Shown: piece after piece, positions 46,203 through 55,314 of the stretch | How positions within the stretch are numbered: position 1 is the first letter of the stretch | Layout of the letters: every line of letters starts with the position of its first letter | Assembly (NCBI GenBank): GCA_022566735.1 | Contig: JADFIG010000002.1 | Span: 124,001 to 188,000 of the forward strand | Length of the DNA: 64,000 bases | Source: Pseudomonadota bacterium | Lineage (GTDB): Bacteria; Pseudomonadota; Gammaproteobacteria; Burkholderiales; Burkholderiaceae_C | Reading direction: 5' to 3' | The notes under the pieces: generated by a model | The model's database searches: none | The model's input: the letters and a program-made list of their open reading frames with translations, nothing else | What the model was told of the DNA's origin: nothing | Program-made: the position numbers and the translations under genes

Positions 46203-47699
46203 ATGCCCGCCCCGAAGTTCCCCACGCAACGTTTTGACCAGGCCGCGTCGGCGCTGGCCTACGTGACCCAGCTCTACGACGCCCACATCGCCCACCTGCG
46301 CCAGGCCCTGCAGCGCTTCGTGGCCGGTGAGCCACTCAAGCAGGTGCGCGCCAGGTACCCCTTCGTGCGCATCCACACCGACACGGTGGCGCGCGCGGAC
46401 TCCCGGCTGTCCTACGGTTTCGTGGCCGGGCCGGGCACCTACGAAACCACGCTGACGCGGCCCGACCTGTTCGCCGACTACTACCGCGAGCAGTTCGAAT
46501 TGCTGCTGGCCAACCATGGCGTGTCCATCGAGGTGGGCGTGGGCTCCGACGCGATCCCCGTGCACTTCAGCCTGGCCGAGCACCAGCACCTCGAAGGTCA
46601 GCTCACGCCCGAGCGCCGCGCCCTGCTGCCCGACGTCTTCGACCTGCCGGACCTGGCCTCGATGGACGACGGCATTGCCAACGGCACCTACGAGACCCGC
46701 GGAGGCGCGCCCCGGCCGCTGGCGCTGTTCACGGCGCCGCGCGTGGACTACTCGCTGCACCGCCTGCGCCACTACACCGGCACCTCGCCGGAGCACTTCC
46801 AGAACTTCGTGCTGTTCACGAACTACCAGTTCTACATCGACGAGTTCGTGCGCATGGGCCAGGAGCTGATGCAGCGTGCCCCCGATGCGGCCAACCCGCG
46901 CGACGACGACGACTGCATCGCCTTCGTGGAGCCCGGCAATGTGATCACGCGGCGCGTGGGGGGGCCGCCCGAGGCGCTCGACGCGCTGGGCGCGGTGCCG
47001 CCGCGCCTGCCGCAGATGCCGGCCTACCACCTGATCCGCCGCGAACGCGATGGCATCACCATGGTCAACATCGGCGTGGGGCCGTCGAACGCCAAGACCA
47101 TCACCGACCACATCGCGGTGCTGCGTCCGCACGCCTGGATCATGCTGGGGCACTGCGCCGGCCTGCGCAACTCGCAGCAGCTGGGCGACTACGTGCTGGC
47201 CCACGGTTATGTGCGCGAGGACCATGTGCTCGACGAGGACCTGCCGCTGTGGGTGCCGATCCCGCCGCTGGCCGAAATCCAGCTGGCGCTGGAAGGCGCG
47301 GTCGCCGACGTCACGCAGCTGCACGGCTACGAGCTCAAGCGCATCATGCGCACGGGCACGGTGGCTTCCACCGACAACCGCAACTGGGAGCTGTTGCCCC
47401 AGCGCGAGCCGGAGCGCCGCTTCAGCCAGAGCCGGGCCGTGGCGCTGGACATGGAAAGCGCGACCATCGCGGCCAATGGCTTCCGCTTTCGGGTGCCCTA
47501 CGGCACGCTGCTGTGCGTGAGCGACAAGCCCCTGCACGGCGAGCTCAAGTTGCCGGGCATGGCCAACCAGTTCTACCGCGAGCGCGTCGACCAGCACCTG
47601 CGCATCGGGCTGCGGGCGATCGAGCGTTTGCGCGGCAACCGTGCCGGCCAGTTGCACAGCCGCAAGCTGCGCAGCTTCGCCGAGGTGGCTTTCCAGTGA
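46203..47699 (+). CDS. amn: AMP nucleosidase
   Basis: Hydrolyses AMP to adenine and ribose 5-phosphate. The product is 498 residues, close to the usual length. The N-terminal AMP-specific domain includes RYPFVRIHTDTVARADSRLSYG. The C-terminal phosphorylase-like domain includes GITMVNIGVGPSNAKTITDH, WIMLGHCAGLRNSQQLGDYV and the ribose-binding VALDMESATIAANGFRF. It could help balance purine pools with the purine genes purT and mtnN nearby, though they are not one operon. Confidence 0.95.
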   Translation: MPAPKFPTQRFDQAASALAYVTQLYDAHIAHLRQALQRFVAGEPLKQVRARYPFVRIHTDTVARADSRLSYGFVAGPGTYETTLTRPDLFADYYREQFELLLANHGVSIEVGVGSDAIPVHFSLAEHQHLEGQLTPERRALLPDVFDLPDLASMDDGIANGTYETRGGAPRPLALFTAPRVDYSLHRLRHYTGTSPEHFQNFVLFTNYQFYIDEFVRMGQELMQRAPDAANPRDDDDCIAFVEPGNVITRRVGGPPEALDALGAVPPRLPQMPAYHLIRRERDGITMVNIGVGPSNAKTITDHIAVLRPHAWIMLGHCAGLRNSQQLGDYVLAHGYVREDHVLDEDLPLWVPIPPLAEIQLALEGAVADVTQLHGYELKRIMRTGTVASTDNRNWELLPQREPERRFSQSRAVALDMESATIAANGFRFRVPYGTLLCVSDKPLHGELKLPGMANQFYRERVDQHLRIGLRAIERLRGNRAGQLHSRKLRSFAEVAFQ

Positions 47700-47818
47700 G
47701 TGGGCGCCGTGGGCCTGGCGTCGGTCAATGGTGCGCGCCAAGCGGCAGCCGTTGACCGGCCAACGTCTTACCCGGACGGGGGGCACCCCTTTGGGGAGGG
47801 GGCCGCGCCGCCGTCCCC

Positions 47819-48175
47819 TCAGGCGGCCATCGCGACTGCGCGCTGGGCCAGGGCTTGCGTCAGCGTGGGTTGGACCACCGGGCTCTGCACGGCGATGACG
47901 ATTTCGCGGCGGATCTGCTCGCCGGCCTGCTGCTCGGCCACCTTCAGGTCGTAGGCGGTCTGCAGGTCCATCCAGTACTGGGGCGTGGTGCCGAAGAAGC
48001 GCGCCAGGCGCAGCGCCGAATCCGGGCTGATGCCGCGGCGCTCACGCACGATGTCGTTGACGCGGGGCGCCGGCACATGCAGACGGATGGCCAGACCGCT
48101 GGCGGACAGGCCATGCGGTTCCATGAACTGGGTGCGCAGGATGGCGCCGGGGTGGAGGACTTCGGTGGTGTTCAT
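47819..48175 (-). CDS. higA: HigA-type XRE-family regulator without an adjacent toxin
   Basis: 118-residue helix-turn-helix protein. HPGAILRTQFMEPHGLSASG, then LAIRLHVPAPRVNDIVRERRGISPDSALRLARFFGTTPQYWMDLQ is the HigA/VapI antitoxin pattern. HigB toxins normally precede higA, but only 123 bp separate this start from the divergent Crp/Fnr gene and I see no toxin frame. The C-terminal tail after about residue 85 is Ala/Val/Gln-rich. It may be a solitary regulator or the survivor of a toxin-antitoxin pair. Confidence 0.82.
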   Translation of the reverse strand: MNTTEVLHPGAILRTQFMEPHGLSASGLAIRLHVPAPRVNDIVRERRGISPDSALRLARFFGTTPQYWMDLQTAYDLKVAEQQAGEQIRREIVIAVQSPVVQPTLTQALAQRAVAMAA

Positions 48176-48235
48176 AAGACTTTAGGGGTATGTCGTTGAC
48201 AGGCAATTGGATCGTATGGGTTTTGATCTGGCAAG

Positions 48236-48255
48236 ATTGTCAACGTTCATACAAT
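48236..48255. promoter_or_regulatory. inverted repeat between higA-like and crp/fnr-like genes
   Basis: ATTGT and ACAAT are separated by 10 bp, with AACGTT in the centre. It lies in the shared divergent promoter region, which is AT-richer than its surroundings, and may bind the HigA-type or the Crp/Fnr-type protein. Confidence 0.45.
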
Positions 48256-48298
48256 TTCATGCGAAACGTCTAACCAATTCGGGGGGGTATTTTTACCG

Positions 48299-49093
48299 AT
48301 GCACACCCCATTGAATGTTCGCCATGCCATGCACAGACGCACCGAACCCACCCCGCTGAGCCTGCTGCCAGCCTTGCGCACCCATGTCTGGTTTGCCAGT
48401 TGCCCCGAGGCCTTCCAGCAGGCGCTGGTGGAGCGTTCCCGCCTCCTGCACCTGACGGCGGGCGAGACCCTGTTCCGGCCCGAGGAGATGCGCGACGGCC
48501 TCAGCTGCGTCGTGGCCGGGGCGATGAAGCTGGGCTCCCTCAGCCCGCAGGACGGCACCCAGCGCCTGACGCTCTACGTCGAGCCCTACCACTGGTTTGG
48601 CGAGGTCAGCCTGATCGACCGCATGCCGCGGGCCATGCTGGCCGTGGCCGACACCCCCAGCACCGTGCTGGTGACGCAGCGCGCCGACCTGGAGGCCTGG
48701 CTGGACGCCCACCCCGAGCACTGGCGCGACGTGGCCCGCCTGGCGTGCAGCAAGTTGCGCCTGATGACGGTGGCCCTGGAGGACAACGCCTCGCTGTCCT
48801 TCCAGCAGCGCCTGGTGCGCCGCCTGCTGTTTGCCGCCGTCAACTTCGGCCAGGTGGTCTCACCGGCCGGCCTGCGCCGCCGCCTGCGCCTGCCACAGGA
48901 GTACCTGGCGCAGATGATGGGCGTGTCGCGCCAGACGGTGAACAAGGCCTTGCGGGAACTGGAGCGCGAGCGCGTGCTGGCGCTGCACTACGCCGAGATC
49001 GAGTTGCTGGACATGGAGGGCCTGCTGAGCCGGGCCGGGGCCATCGACCCCAACCTGCTGCAGCTGTTCACCGGCGTCACGCGCGCGGCTTGA
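48299..49093 (+). CDS. Crp/Fnr-family transcriptional regulator
   Basis: 264 residues: a cyclic-nucleotide-binding-like beta roll (residues about 35-145, including [19 protein letters not shown] and [20 protein letters not shown]) and a C-terminal helix-turn-helix, [25 protein letters not shown]. The Fnr-type N-terminal cysteine cluster is absent, so it is not a classical oxygen sensor. The effector is unknown. ATG codons at 48299 and 48329 both fit. It overlaps the convergent purT end by 17 bp. Confidence 0.88.
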   Translation: MHTPLNVRHAMHRRTEPTPLSLLPALRTHVWFASCPEAFQQALVERSRLLHLTAGETLFRPEEMRDGLSCVVAGAMKLGSLSPQDGTQRLTLYVEPYHWFGEVSLIDRMPRAMLAVADTPSTVLVTQRADLEAWLDAHPEHWRDVARLACSKLRLMTVALEDNASLSFQQRLVRRLLFAAVNFGQVVSPAGLRRRLRLPQEYLAQMMGVSRQTVNKALRELERERVLALHYAEIELLDMEGLLSRAGAIDPNLLQLFTGVTRAA

Positions 49094-50345
49094 CGCCGGG
49101 GATGATGCGCACCTGGGCCGCGGCCGCGCGGGCCTTGGCGCGGGCCGCATCGATGTCGTCGGCGGTGGCCAGGGCCACGCCCATGCGGCGCCTGGCGAAG
49201 CTCTCGGGCTTGCCGAAGAGGCGGATGTCGGTGCCAGGCTCGGACAGGGCCTCGGCGACGCCTTCGAAGCTCACGTCCTGGGTGTCGACGCCGCCATAGA
49301 TCACGGCCGAAGCGCCCACCTGGCGCAGCGAGGTGTCCACCGGCAGGCCGAGGATGGCGCGGGCGTGCAGCTCGAACTCGCTTTGCACCTGGGTGCTCAG
49401 CGTGACCAGGCCGGTGTCGTGCGGGCGCGGGCTGACCTCGCTGAACCAGACCTGCTCGCCCTTGACGAACAGCTCCACGCCGAACAGGCCCTGGCCACCG
49501 AGGTTGTCGGTGACCGCCCGGGCGATCTCGCGGGCCTTGCGCAGGGCTTCGGCGGGCATGGGCTGAGGCTGCCAGCTTTCGACGTAATCGCCGCTGACCT
49601 GCTTGTGGCCGATGGGCTCGCAGAAATGGGTGTGCACCTCGCCGCGCTGGGCGCCGCGGCCTGCCGCGCGCACGGTGAGCAGGGTGATCTCGTCATCGAA
49701 GTCGATGAAGCCTTCGACGATGACGCGGCCGTGGCTGACGCGGCCCCCGGCCATGGCGTGGTCCCAGGCGGCTTGCACCTCGGCGGGGCCGTCGACCTTG
49801 CTCTGGCCCTTGCCGGAGGAGCTCATCACCGGTTTGACGACGCAGGGGTAGCCGATGCCGGGGCGGCCATCCACCCCGTCGATGGCGGCTTGCAGCTCGG
49901 CCAGCGAGTCGCAGAAGGCGTAGGGGCTGGTGGGCAGGCCCAGGGTTTCGGCGGCCAGGCGGCGGATGCCTTCGCGGTCCATGGTCAGGCGGGCCGCGCG
50001 GGCGGTCGGGATGACGCGCACCAGGCCTTCGGCTTCGAGCTGTTCGAGCACCGGCGTGGCGATGGCTTCGATCTCCGGCACGACGAGGTGGGGCCGCTCG
50101 GCCTCGATGAGGGCGCGCAACTGGGCCGCATCGCTCATCGCGATGGTGCGGCTGTGGTGGGCCACCTGCTGGCCGGGGGCGTGGTCGTAGCGGTCGACGG
50201 CGAGGGTCTCGACGCCCAGGCGCTGCAGGGCGATCAGCACTTCCTTGCCCAGCTCGCCCGCGCCCAGCAGCATGACGCGCACGGCCGAGGGCGACAGGGG
50301 GGTGCCCAGCGTGGGGGCGACGGTGGAAGCTGGGGAGGTGCTCAT
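49077..50345 (-). CDS. purT: formate-dependent GAR transformylase PurT
   Basis: ATP-grasp enzyme of 422 residues that makes formyl-GAR from formate, ATP and GAR in purine synthesis. The N-terminal part has [23 protein letters not shown] and [16 protein letters not shown]. The ATP-grasp core has [19 protein letters not shown] and the metal-binding [24 protein letters not shown]. The ATG at 50345 overlaps the upstream kinase stop by four bases, so the gene is coupled to a two-component system, an unusual neighbourhood for purT. Confidence 0.96.
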   Translation of the reverse strand: MSTSPASTVAPTLGTPLSPSAVRVMLLGAGELGKEVLIALQRLGVETLAVDRYDHAPGQQVAHHSRTIAMSDAAQLRALIEAERPHLVVPEIEAIATPVLEQLEAEGLVRVIPTARAARLTMDREGIRRLAAETLGLPTSPYAFCDSLAELQAAIDGVDGRPGIGYPCVVKPVMSSSGKGQSKVDGPAEVQAAWDHAMAGGRVSHGRVIVEGFIDFDDEITLLTVRAAGRGAQRGEVHTHFCEPIGHKQVSGDYVESWQPQPMPAEALRKAREIARAVTDNLGGQGLFGVELFVKGEQVWFSEVSPRPHDTGLVTLSTQVQSEFELHARAILGLPVDTSLRQVGASAVIYGGVDTQDVSFEGVAEALSEPGTDIRLFGKPESFARRRMGVALATADDIDAARAKARAAAAQVRIIPGVKPRA

Positions 50346-51733
50346 GGGGGGCTCGCGTCGGAGAGGGGGCGGAGGGGCCGAAGCCCGCATTGTGGCGCCT
50401 CGCTCGCGGCCTCGGCGGGGCGCAGCGGCAGCACCACGGTGAAGCAGGAACCATGCTCGGGGGTGCTGTCGACTTCGAGCTGGCCGCCCAGGCGGTCGAC
50501 CAGGCGGTGCACCACGGCCAGGCCCAGGCCCGTGCCTTCGGCGCGAGGCAGGCGGCGCTCCTCCAGCCGGACATAGGGCTCGAAGATGCGCGTCAGGGCC
50601 TCGGCGGCAATGCCGATGCCGGTGTCCTGCACGGACAGGGCGAGGGCGTCGCCATGGGGGCTGTCGTCGCCCGGGCCATCCGGGCCTGGCCGCATGGCCA
50701 GCGTCACGGTGATCCCGCCGTGCGAGGTGTACTTCAGGGCGTTGTGCAGCAGGTTGTCGAGCACCTGCCGAACCCGGGTGGGGTCGGTCAGGGCCTGCTG
50801 CAGGCGCGGCTCGTGGGCGATGTGGCAGTGCAACTGCAGGCCGCGGGCGCGTGCCTGGGGCTGCAGGGTGTCGCAGCTGTCCTGGACCAGGCGGGGCAGG
50901 TCCACGGGCTGGGGGTGCAGCTGCCAGGCGGGGTTGTCCAGGCGGGTGTACTCGGTGACATCGCGCAGGTGGGCTTCGAGCTGGCCGGACACCTGGCGCA
51001 GGCGGTCAATGGCGCGGCGCTCGGGCTCACCGCGGACTTTGAGGTCGAGCAGGTCGATCGAGCCCAGCATGGACTGCAGCGGCGTGCGGATCTCGTGGGA
51101 GAGCATGGCCAGGAAGCGCTCGCGGCCGGATTGCGACTCGCGTTCGGCCGCGCTGAGGCGGCTGTGCAGCACGCCGATGTAGGACAGCGCCAGGATGATG
51201 ACCGGGTGGGTGAGCAGCAGGGCGAACCAGAAATGGCTGAGCGTGTCATCGCTGTGCGGCGGGGCGATGCCGTAGAGCCAGGCGTAGGCGATCAGCATGG
51301 CCAGGTAGCTCAGCCAGCTCAGGGTGGCTGCGCCGCGCGAGAGGGTCACGAAGGCGCCCAGGTAGACCGTGGGCATGAACTGCGCGTTGGTGGCCACCTC
51401 GTAGAGGCTGGTGGAGCGGGCGATCAGGGAGGCGCTGACCAGCGAGCCGATGAAGTAGGTGGCCGCGGCCAGGGTGCAGGCCCCCGCGGCGAGGTTGTGC
51501 AGCCGGGGGCGCCACCAGACGGCGATGGCGCTGGCGCACAGCACCGCCGACACCAGCGGCACGGCGATGCTGGCCCAGGTGCTGTTGAGGCCGGCGCGCT
51601 CATCGGCCCACCACACGAGCATGCAGCCGATGGCCGCCAGCAGGCTCAGCCAGCGTGTCAGGTCGGCGCGGGTCTGGTCCAGGCCGGGCAAGGGCTCGGA
51701 GCGGGTCGGCGGCGGGACGACGTAGCGGCTCAT
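50342..51733 (-). CDS. membrane sensor histidine kinase
   Basis: 463 residues. Six or so N-terminal transmembrane helices (about 30-195) have no recognised sensor domain. A HisKA dimerisation helix with the phosphoacceptor in [17 protein letters not shown] follows, then a HATPase domain with N-box [17 protein letters not shown]1 VQDTGIGI and G2 [14 protein letters not shown]. It resembles RpfC/LuxQ-like multi-helix kinases. The start overlaps the response-regulator stop (ATGA), so the two form a pair. Confidence 0.88.
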   Translation of the reverse strand: MSRYVVPPPTRSEPLPGLDQTRADLTRWLSLLAAIGCMLVWWADERAGLNSTWASIAVPLVSAVLCASAIAVWWRPRLHNLAAGACTLAAATYFIGSLVSASLIARSTSLYEVATNAQFMPTVYLGAFVTLSRGAATLSWLSYLAMLIAYAWLYGIAPPHSDDTLSHFWFALLLTHPVIILALSYIGVLHSRLSAAERESQSGRERFLAMLSHEIRTPLQSMLGSIDLLDLKVRGEPERRAIDRLRQVSGQLEAHLRDVTEYTRLDNPAWQLHPQPVDLPRLVQDSCDTLQPQARARGLQLHCHIAHEPRLQQALTDPTRVRQVLDNLLHNALKYTSHGGITVTLAMRPGPDGPGDDSPHGDALALSVQDTGIGIAAEALTRIFEPYVRLEERRLPRAEGTGLGLAVVHRLVDRLGGQLEVDSTPEHGSCFTVVLPLRPAEAASEAPQCGLRPLRPLSDASPP

Positions 51734-52650
51734 GGCGCCGTTTGCAGGCGGTCGAGGCTGCTCTGGATGGCGGCGGTCAGCACGGCGGGCCGCACGGGCT
51801 TTTCGAAGAAGGTCACGCCCTGGGTGCGCAGCATGGTCGCCAGGGTGGCTTCGGAGGCGGTGCCGTCGCGCAATTGGCCGGTCAGCAGGACGATCGGGGC
51901 CTGGGGCTGGCCTTGCCGGATGCGCTCGACCATGCCCTGCGAGGTCTGTCCGCCGGAGAGGATGAGGTCGACCACGTAGGCGTCGAAAGGCGCAGCGTTC
52001 TGCATGGCCTGGCTCAGCGCCTGGGCGCTGGCGAAGGGCTGGGCCTCGAAGCCCATCTCCTGGAACCAGTCGACCAGGGTGTGGGCGGCGCAGAGGTCGT
52101 CGTCCAGGACGGCGATGCGCACGCGGGGCTGGTCGTCGCTGGGGTCGAGTTGCAGGTGGTCGATGCGGTAGCAGGGCTCGCCGGGCACCAGGGCCTGCAG
52201 CCGGCTGGCGCTGGCGACCACCCAGGTGTCGCCTTGCCGCGCCGCGATCAGCTCCGGCCCCGGCTGCGGGGTGCATTGCGCACCCAGGTGGATGTGGCAG
52301 GCCAGGCGGAGCTCGTCGGCCAGCAGGGTGGCGGGTTGGCCGGCGCGCGACCCGCTGGCAGGGGCCGTCACCGGGCCGCCGCCGTGCACCGTGGGGTGGG
52401 CGAAGACGGCGTCGAGCGACTCGCCGTGGTGGCGGCACAGCGCCAGGATCTCACCGAAGAGCCAGACCGCGCCGCGCAGCTTGCGTCGCGCCTGGCTGAC
52501 GGAAATCGCGCATATCTGCGCGATGGCCGTGGCCTGGTGGCGGGCGCTCACCCCGTGGCGCAGCAACAGGGCGGACACGCACTCGGCCGTCCACGCCGCA
52601 GCGGCGTCTGCGGCCAGCGAACTGTGATCAGGGTGGGTGAGGGCGTCCAT
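51730..52650 (-). CDS. response regulator with N-terminal BetR-like DNA-binding domain
   Basis: 306 residues from the ATG at 52650; a longer frame to 52884 is unsupported. The N-terminal part, VSALLLRHGVSARHQATAIA and ISVSQARRKLRG, resembles the BetR helix-turn-helix. The receiver domain is C-terminal (about 170-300): IAVLDDDLCAA, DAYVVDLILSGGQTSQG with the phosphoacceptor Asp, VLLTGQL and FFEKPVRPAVL. That order (DNA-binding first, receiver last) is the reverse of common regulators. It probably controls the kinase-purT operon or envelope genes; targets are unknown. Confidence 0.82.
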   Translation of the reverse strand: MDALTHPDHSSLAADAAAAWTAECVSALLLRHGVSARHQATAIAQICAISVSQARRKLRGAVWLFGEILALCRHHGESLDAVFAHPTVHGGGPVTAPASGSRAGQPATLLADELRLACHIHLGAQCTPQPGPELIAARQGDTWVVASASRLQALVPGEPCYRIDHLQLDPSDDQPRVRIAVLDDDLCAAHTLVDWFQEMGFEAQPFASAQALSQAMQNAAPFDAYVVDLILSGGQTSQGMVERIRQGQPQAPIVLLTGQLRDGTASEATLATMLRTQGVTFFEKPVRPAVLTAAIQSSLDRLQTAP

Positions 52651-52681
52651 GTGGCAAGTCTGAGGGGTGTGCAGATCTGGG

Positions 52682-52707
52682 TGCGTCAATACGTAACAAT
52701 GCGTCAA
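52682..52707. repeat. direct repeat TGCGTCAA upstream of the response regulator
   Basis: TGCGTCAA occurs at 52682-52689 and 52700-52707, 18 bp apart, 32 bp upstream of the regulator's ATG. The spacing of under two helical turns suggests a tandem binding site, possibly for the BetR-type regulator itself. Confidence 0.4.
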
Positions 52708-52748
52708 AAGTGATCGTATCAGGCAATTTTGCTCATTACAATGCCCAT

Positions 52749-52950
52749 CGCACGCTGACAAATCCAACAACGTGCGCCCCGCGCGTGGTCGCCAGGACAC
52801 GGGGTGCACGCAGGTGCCGCTCAGGGAGACATCACATTCCCGCCCCTGCGAGGGCGGGGCAATTTTCGCCAGCCGGGCGCACACAGCCCGGCGGAGAAGG
52901 TTGGCGCCGCAAGGCTTTCCTCACCACCCCCGCGGGTGGTGTTTTGTTTT
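52749..52950 (+). ncRNA. candidate structured RNA or leader upstream of mtnN
   Basis: A rightward TACAAT -10-like box (52737-52742) is followed by about 200 nt dense in hairpins. They are CGTGCGCCCCG with CGGGGTGCACG (52771-52781/52800-52810), CCCGCCC with GGGCGGG (52839-52845/52852-52858), GCCGGGC with GCCCGGC (52872-52878/52886-52892), and a final terminator, CACCACCC with GGGTGGTG (52922-52941) plus a T-rich tail. No coding frame explains it. It could be an independent small RNA or a metabolite-sensing leader for mtnN 46 bp later. It matched no class I know. Confidence 0.5.
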
Positions 52951-52995
52951 GGGCGATGCCTTCCGGCGTTCCCGGAATTTCTGGAATGATCGGGC

Positions 52996-53814
52996 ATGGT
53001 CTGCCGCCTCCGTCCCGCCCCCGATCCCACGACTTCCCTGACTTCCGGCCCGATCGGCATCATGGCCGCGATGCCGCAGGAATTGCAGGCCTTGCTCGAC
53101 CTCATGCCCGACGAGGACCGCGTGCAGCGGGGCGGGCGCACCTTCTGGCGCGGCCATGTGCAGGGCCGCGAGGTCGTGGCGGTGCTGTCGGGCATCGGCA
53201 AGGTCGCCGCGGCGACCACGGCCACTTTGCTGATCGACGCCTTCGGGGTGTCGCAACTGTGGTTCACCGGCGTGGCCGGCGGCCTCGGCGAGGACGTGCG
53301 CGTGGGCGATGTGGTCGTGGCCGATGCGCTGGTGCAGCACGACATGGACGCTTCGCCCCTGTTCCCGCGCCATGAACTGCCGGGCCTGGGCGTCAGCCGG
53401 CTGCACCCGCCGGCGCCGCTGGTGGCCCGGGTGGCCGATGCGGTGCGCGAGACGCTCTCGCCGCAGCGCCTGGCGCCGGGCGGCCCGCTGGCCCACATCC
53501 ACCCCGAAACCCTGGGCCTGCGGGCGCCGCAGGTGCACACGGGCCTGATCGCCAGCGGCGACCAGTTCGTCAACAGCGCCGATGACGTCGAGACCCTGCG
53601 GCGCCACCTGCCTGGCGTGCTGGCCGTGGAGATGGAGGGCGCTGCCGTGGCCCAGGTCTGCGAGGCCTTCGCCACGCCCTATGCCGTCGTCCGCACGATC
53701 TCGGACCGCGCCGACGCTTCGGCCCACCTGGACTTCGAGCGCTTCGTGCGCAGTGTGGCCAGCCCGTATTCGCTGGCGATCGTGATGGCGCTGTTGAGGG
53801 TGCAACCCGATTGA
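52996..53814 (+). CDS. mtnN: 5'-methylthioadenosine/S-adenosylhomocysteine nucleosidase
   Basis: Cleaves adenine from MTA, SAH and related nucleosides, recycling SAM by-products. The product is 272 residues. Motifs: PIGIMAAMPQELQALLD at the start of the fold, VAVLSGIGKVAAATTATLLI, WFTGVAGGLGEDVRVGDVVVA, ASGDQFVNS and the substrate-binding VLAVEMEGAAVAQVCEAF with TISDRAD near the end. It follows a hairpin-rich leader with a terminator 46 bp before the start. A 3' gene remnant continues in the same frame after the stop. Confidence 0.92.
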   Translation: MVCRLRPAPDPTTSLTSGPIGIMAAMPQELQALLDLMPDEDRVQRGGRTFWRGHVQGREVVAVLSGIGKVAAATTATLLIDAFGVSQLWFTGVAGGLGEDVRVGDVVVADALVQHDMDASPLFPRHELPGLGVSRLHPPAPLVARVADAVRETLSPQRLAPGGPLAHIHPETLGLRAPQVHTGLIASGDQFVNSADDVETLRRHLPGVLAVEMEGAAVAQVCEAFATPYAVVRTISDRADASAHLDFERFVRSVASPYSLAIVMALLRVQPD

Positions 53815-53955
53815 GGGCGGCCGCCCGAGGCGGACACACCGGGGCACTTCCGCTTCGAGCGCAACCGCCCGGCCACCTTCACCTGCCCGCTCTACAGCCT
53901 GATGGGCGACTGGGTGATGCTGTGGCAGGTGCTCACGGGCAAGCTGCGCTGGTGA
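53815..53955 (+). pseudogene. truncated 3' remnant of a DUF962-type gene
   Basis: In the same frame as mtnN, 46 sense codons follow its TGA before the next stop. The peptide GHFRFERNRPATF and PLYSLMGDWVMLWQVLTGKL matches, by recall, the conserved C-terminus of small DUF962 (Mpo1-like) membrane proteins of about 100 residues. The N-terminal part (usually FYPFYLSEH... and a membrane segment) is absent. Third positions are almost all G/C, so it was coding until recently. Probably a deletion joined it to the end of mtnN. Confidence 0.6.
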
Positions 53956-53976
53956 CCTGGTCCGTCAGGCTCAGGC

Positions 53977-55314
53977 TCAGGTGCTTGTGCCGGCCAGCGA
54001 GCCGGGGCTGCCGTGGACCGGCCAGCGCAGCTCGATGGTGGCGCCCCGCAGCGAGCCGGTGGCGTCCTCGGCCAGCAGGTGCAGGCGGCCGCCGTGGGTG
54101 CGCGCCACCATGTCGGCCAGCGTGAGGCCCAGCCCCAGGCCTTCTTGCGGCCCCTGGGCGTCGAGGGCCTGTTGCAGGCGCAGGCGCTGATCCTGCGGGA
54201 TGCCATGGCCGTCGTCGCTCAGCGTGACGGTGGCGTGCTGGCCGTCCTGGGTGGCGTGCACGTGGATGAGGTGGGCGCCGTGGCGCACGGCGTTGTCCAG
54301 CAGGTTGGACAGCGCGGCGCTCAGCAGGTCGGGGTCGCAGGGCACGGTGTCGGTGCCGCTGAACGTGATCTGGGCGTCCTTCAGTGGCAGGCGCTGCAGC
54401 AGCATCGACAAGGACGTGTCCTGCCATTGCAACTCGCCGCCGGTGCGAAACAGCGTGATCAGCGCGGTGACGACGCGGCGCAGCCGGGCCGCGGCCTCGC
54501 GGGACTGCGTCAGGCGGGGTTGCAGGTGCGCAGGTGCTTCCTTGAGCGCCACCGCGAGCTGGGCGTCCAGGCCGGCCAGGGGCGTGCGCAGGGCGTGGGC
54601 GGCGTGCGCGGCCAGGGCGCGTTCGTGGGCGACGCGCTGGGCCAGCCGGTCGGTCAGGCCGTCGATGGCATCGACCAGCGGTTCCAGCTCGGTGCGGGTG
54701 GCGCTCAAGCCGGCGGTGTGCGGCTGCAGGGGTTCGAGCGTGGCGACTTCGGCCGAGAGGTCCAGCAGGGGCTGCAGTTCGCGGCGCAGGCCGCGGTTGA
54801 GCCACCAGGCGGCACTCAGCCCCAGGCACAGGGTCAGGCTGACGGCCGCGCCCATGGCCAGCCACATGGTGGCCTGGCGGGTGTCCTCGCGCTGCGCCAC
54901 GTGCAGCACGCTGCGGCCATCGCGCATGGGCAGGGTGAAGACGTGCCACAGGCCGAGCGCCTCGTCGGTGATGCCTTCGTCCTGGCGCTCGGACAGCCGC
55001 GCCTCGGGGGCGGTGTGCGAGCGCATCAGCACGCGGCCGTGGCGGTCGACCAGCTGCCACACCAGGCTTTCGTGGTGGGGTGGGGCGGGCAGCATGCCCT
55101 TGTCTGCCTGGTCGCTGTCCCGGTCGGCCACGGCCACCAGGCCATAGAGGATCTCGGCCGACTCGCGCAGGGCGCCGTCGAGCAGGTCGTCGAGCATCCT
55201 GTGGGTCAGCAGGCCGACACCGGCGGTCATGCCCAGGGCCCAGATCAGGGCGATGCCTCCCAGCACCCGGCCGAGCCGCTGGCGGATGGACGGCAGGGCG
55301 CGCGCGGTGCTCAT
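53977..55314 (-). CDS. sensor histidine kinase, QseC/PmrB type
   Basis: 445 residues with two transmembrane helices (about 18-38 and 150-172) flanking a periplasmic sensor of about 110 residues. A HAMP-like linker and a HisKA helix with phosphoacceptor in LAAHAAHALRTPLAGLDAQL follow. The HATPase part has N-box LSNLLDNAVRHGAHL, SDDGHGIP and GLGLGLTLADMVA. The start overlaps the response-regulator stop (ATGA). It is divergent from a metal RND pump, so it may sense a metal; the periplasmic part has few His/Met clusters (HHESL) to support that. Confidence 0.88.
   Translation of the reverse strand: MSTARALPSIRQRLGRVLGGIALIWALGMTAGVGLLTHRMLDDLLDGALRESAEILYGLVAVADRDSDQADKGMLPAPPHHESLVWQLVDRHGRVLMRSHTAPEARLSERQDEGITDEALGLWHVFTLPMRDGRSVLHVAQREDTRQATMWLAMGAAVSLTLCLGLSAAWWLNRGLRRELQPLLDLSAEVATLEPLQPHTAGLSATRTELEPLVDAIDGLTDRLAQRVAHERALAAHAAHALRTPLAGLDAQLAVALKEAPAHLQPRLTQSREAAARLRRVVTALITLFRTGGELQWQDTSLSMLLQRLPLKDAQITFSGTDTVPCDPDLLSAALSNLLDNAVRHGAHLIHVHATQDGQHATVTLSDDGHGIPQDQRLRLQQALDAQGPQEGLGLGLTLADMVARTHGGRLHLLAEDATGSLRGATIELRWPVHGSPGSLAGTST

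Noticed and set aside
52749-52950. 6S RNA, SRP RNA or RNase P RNA
   Set aside because: The conserved signatures of these RNAs were looked for and not found, and there is no long-range 5'-3' pairing typical of 6S RNA.
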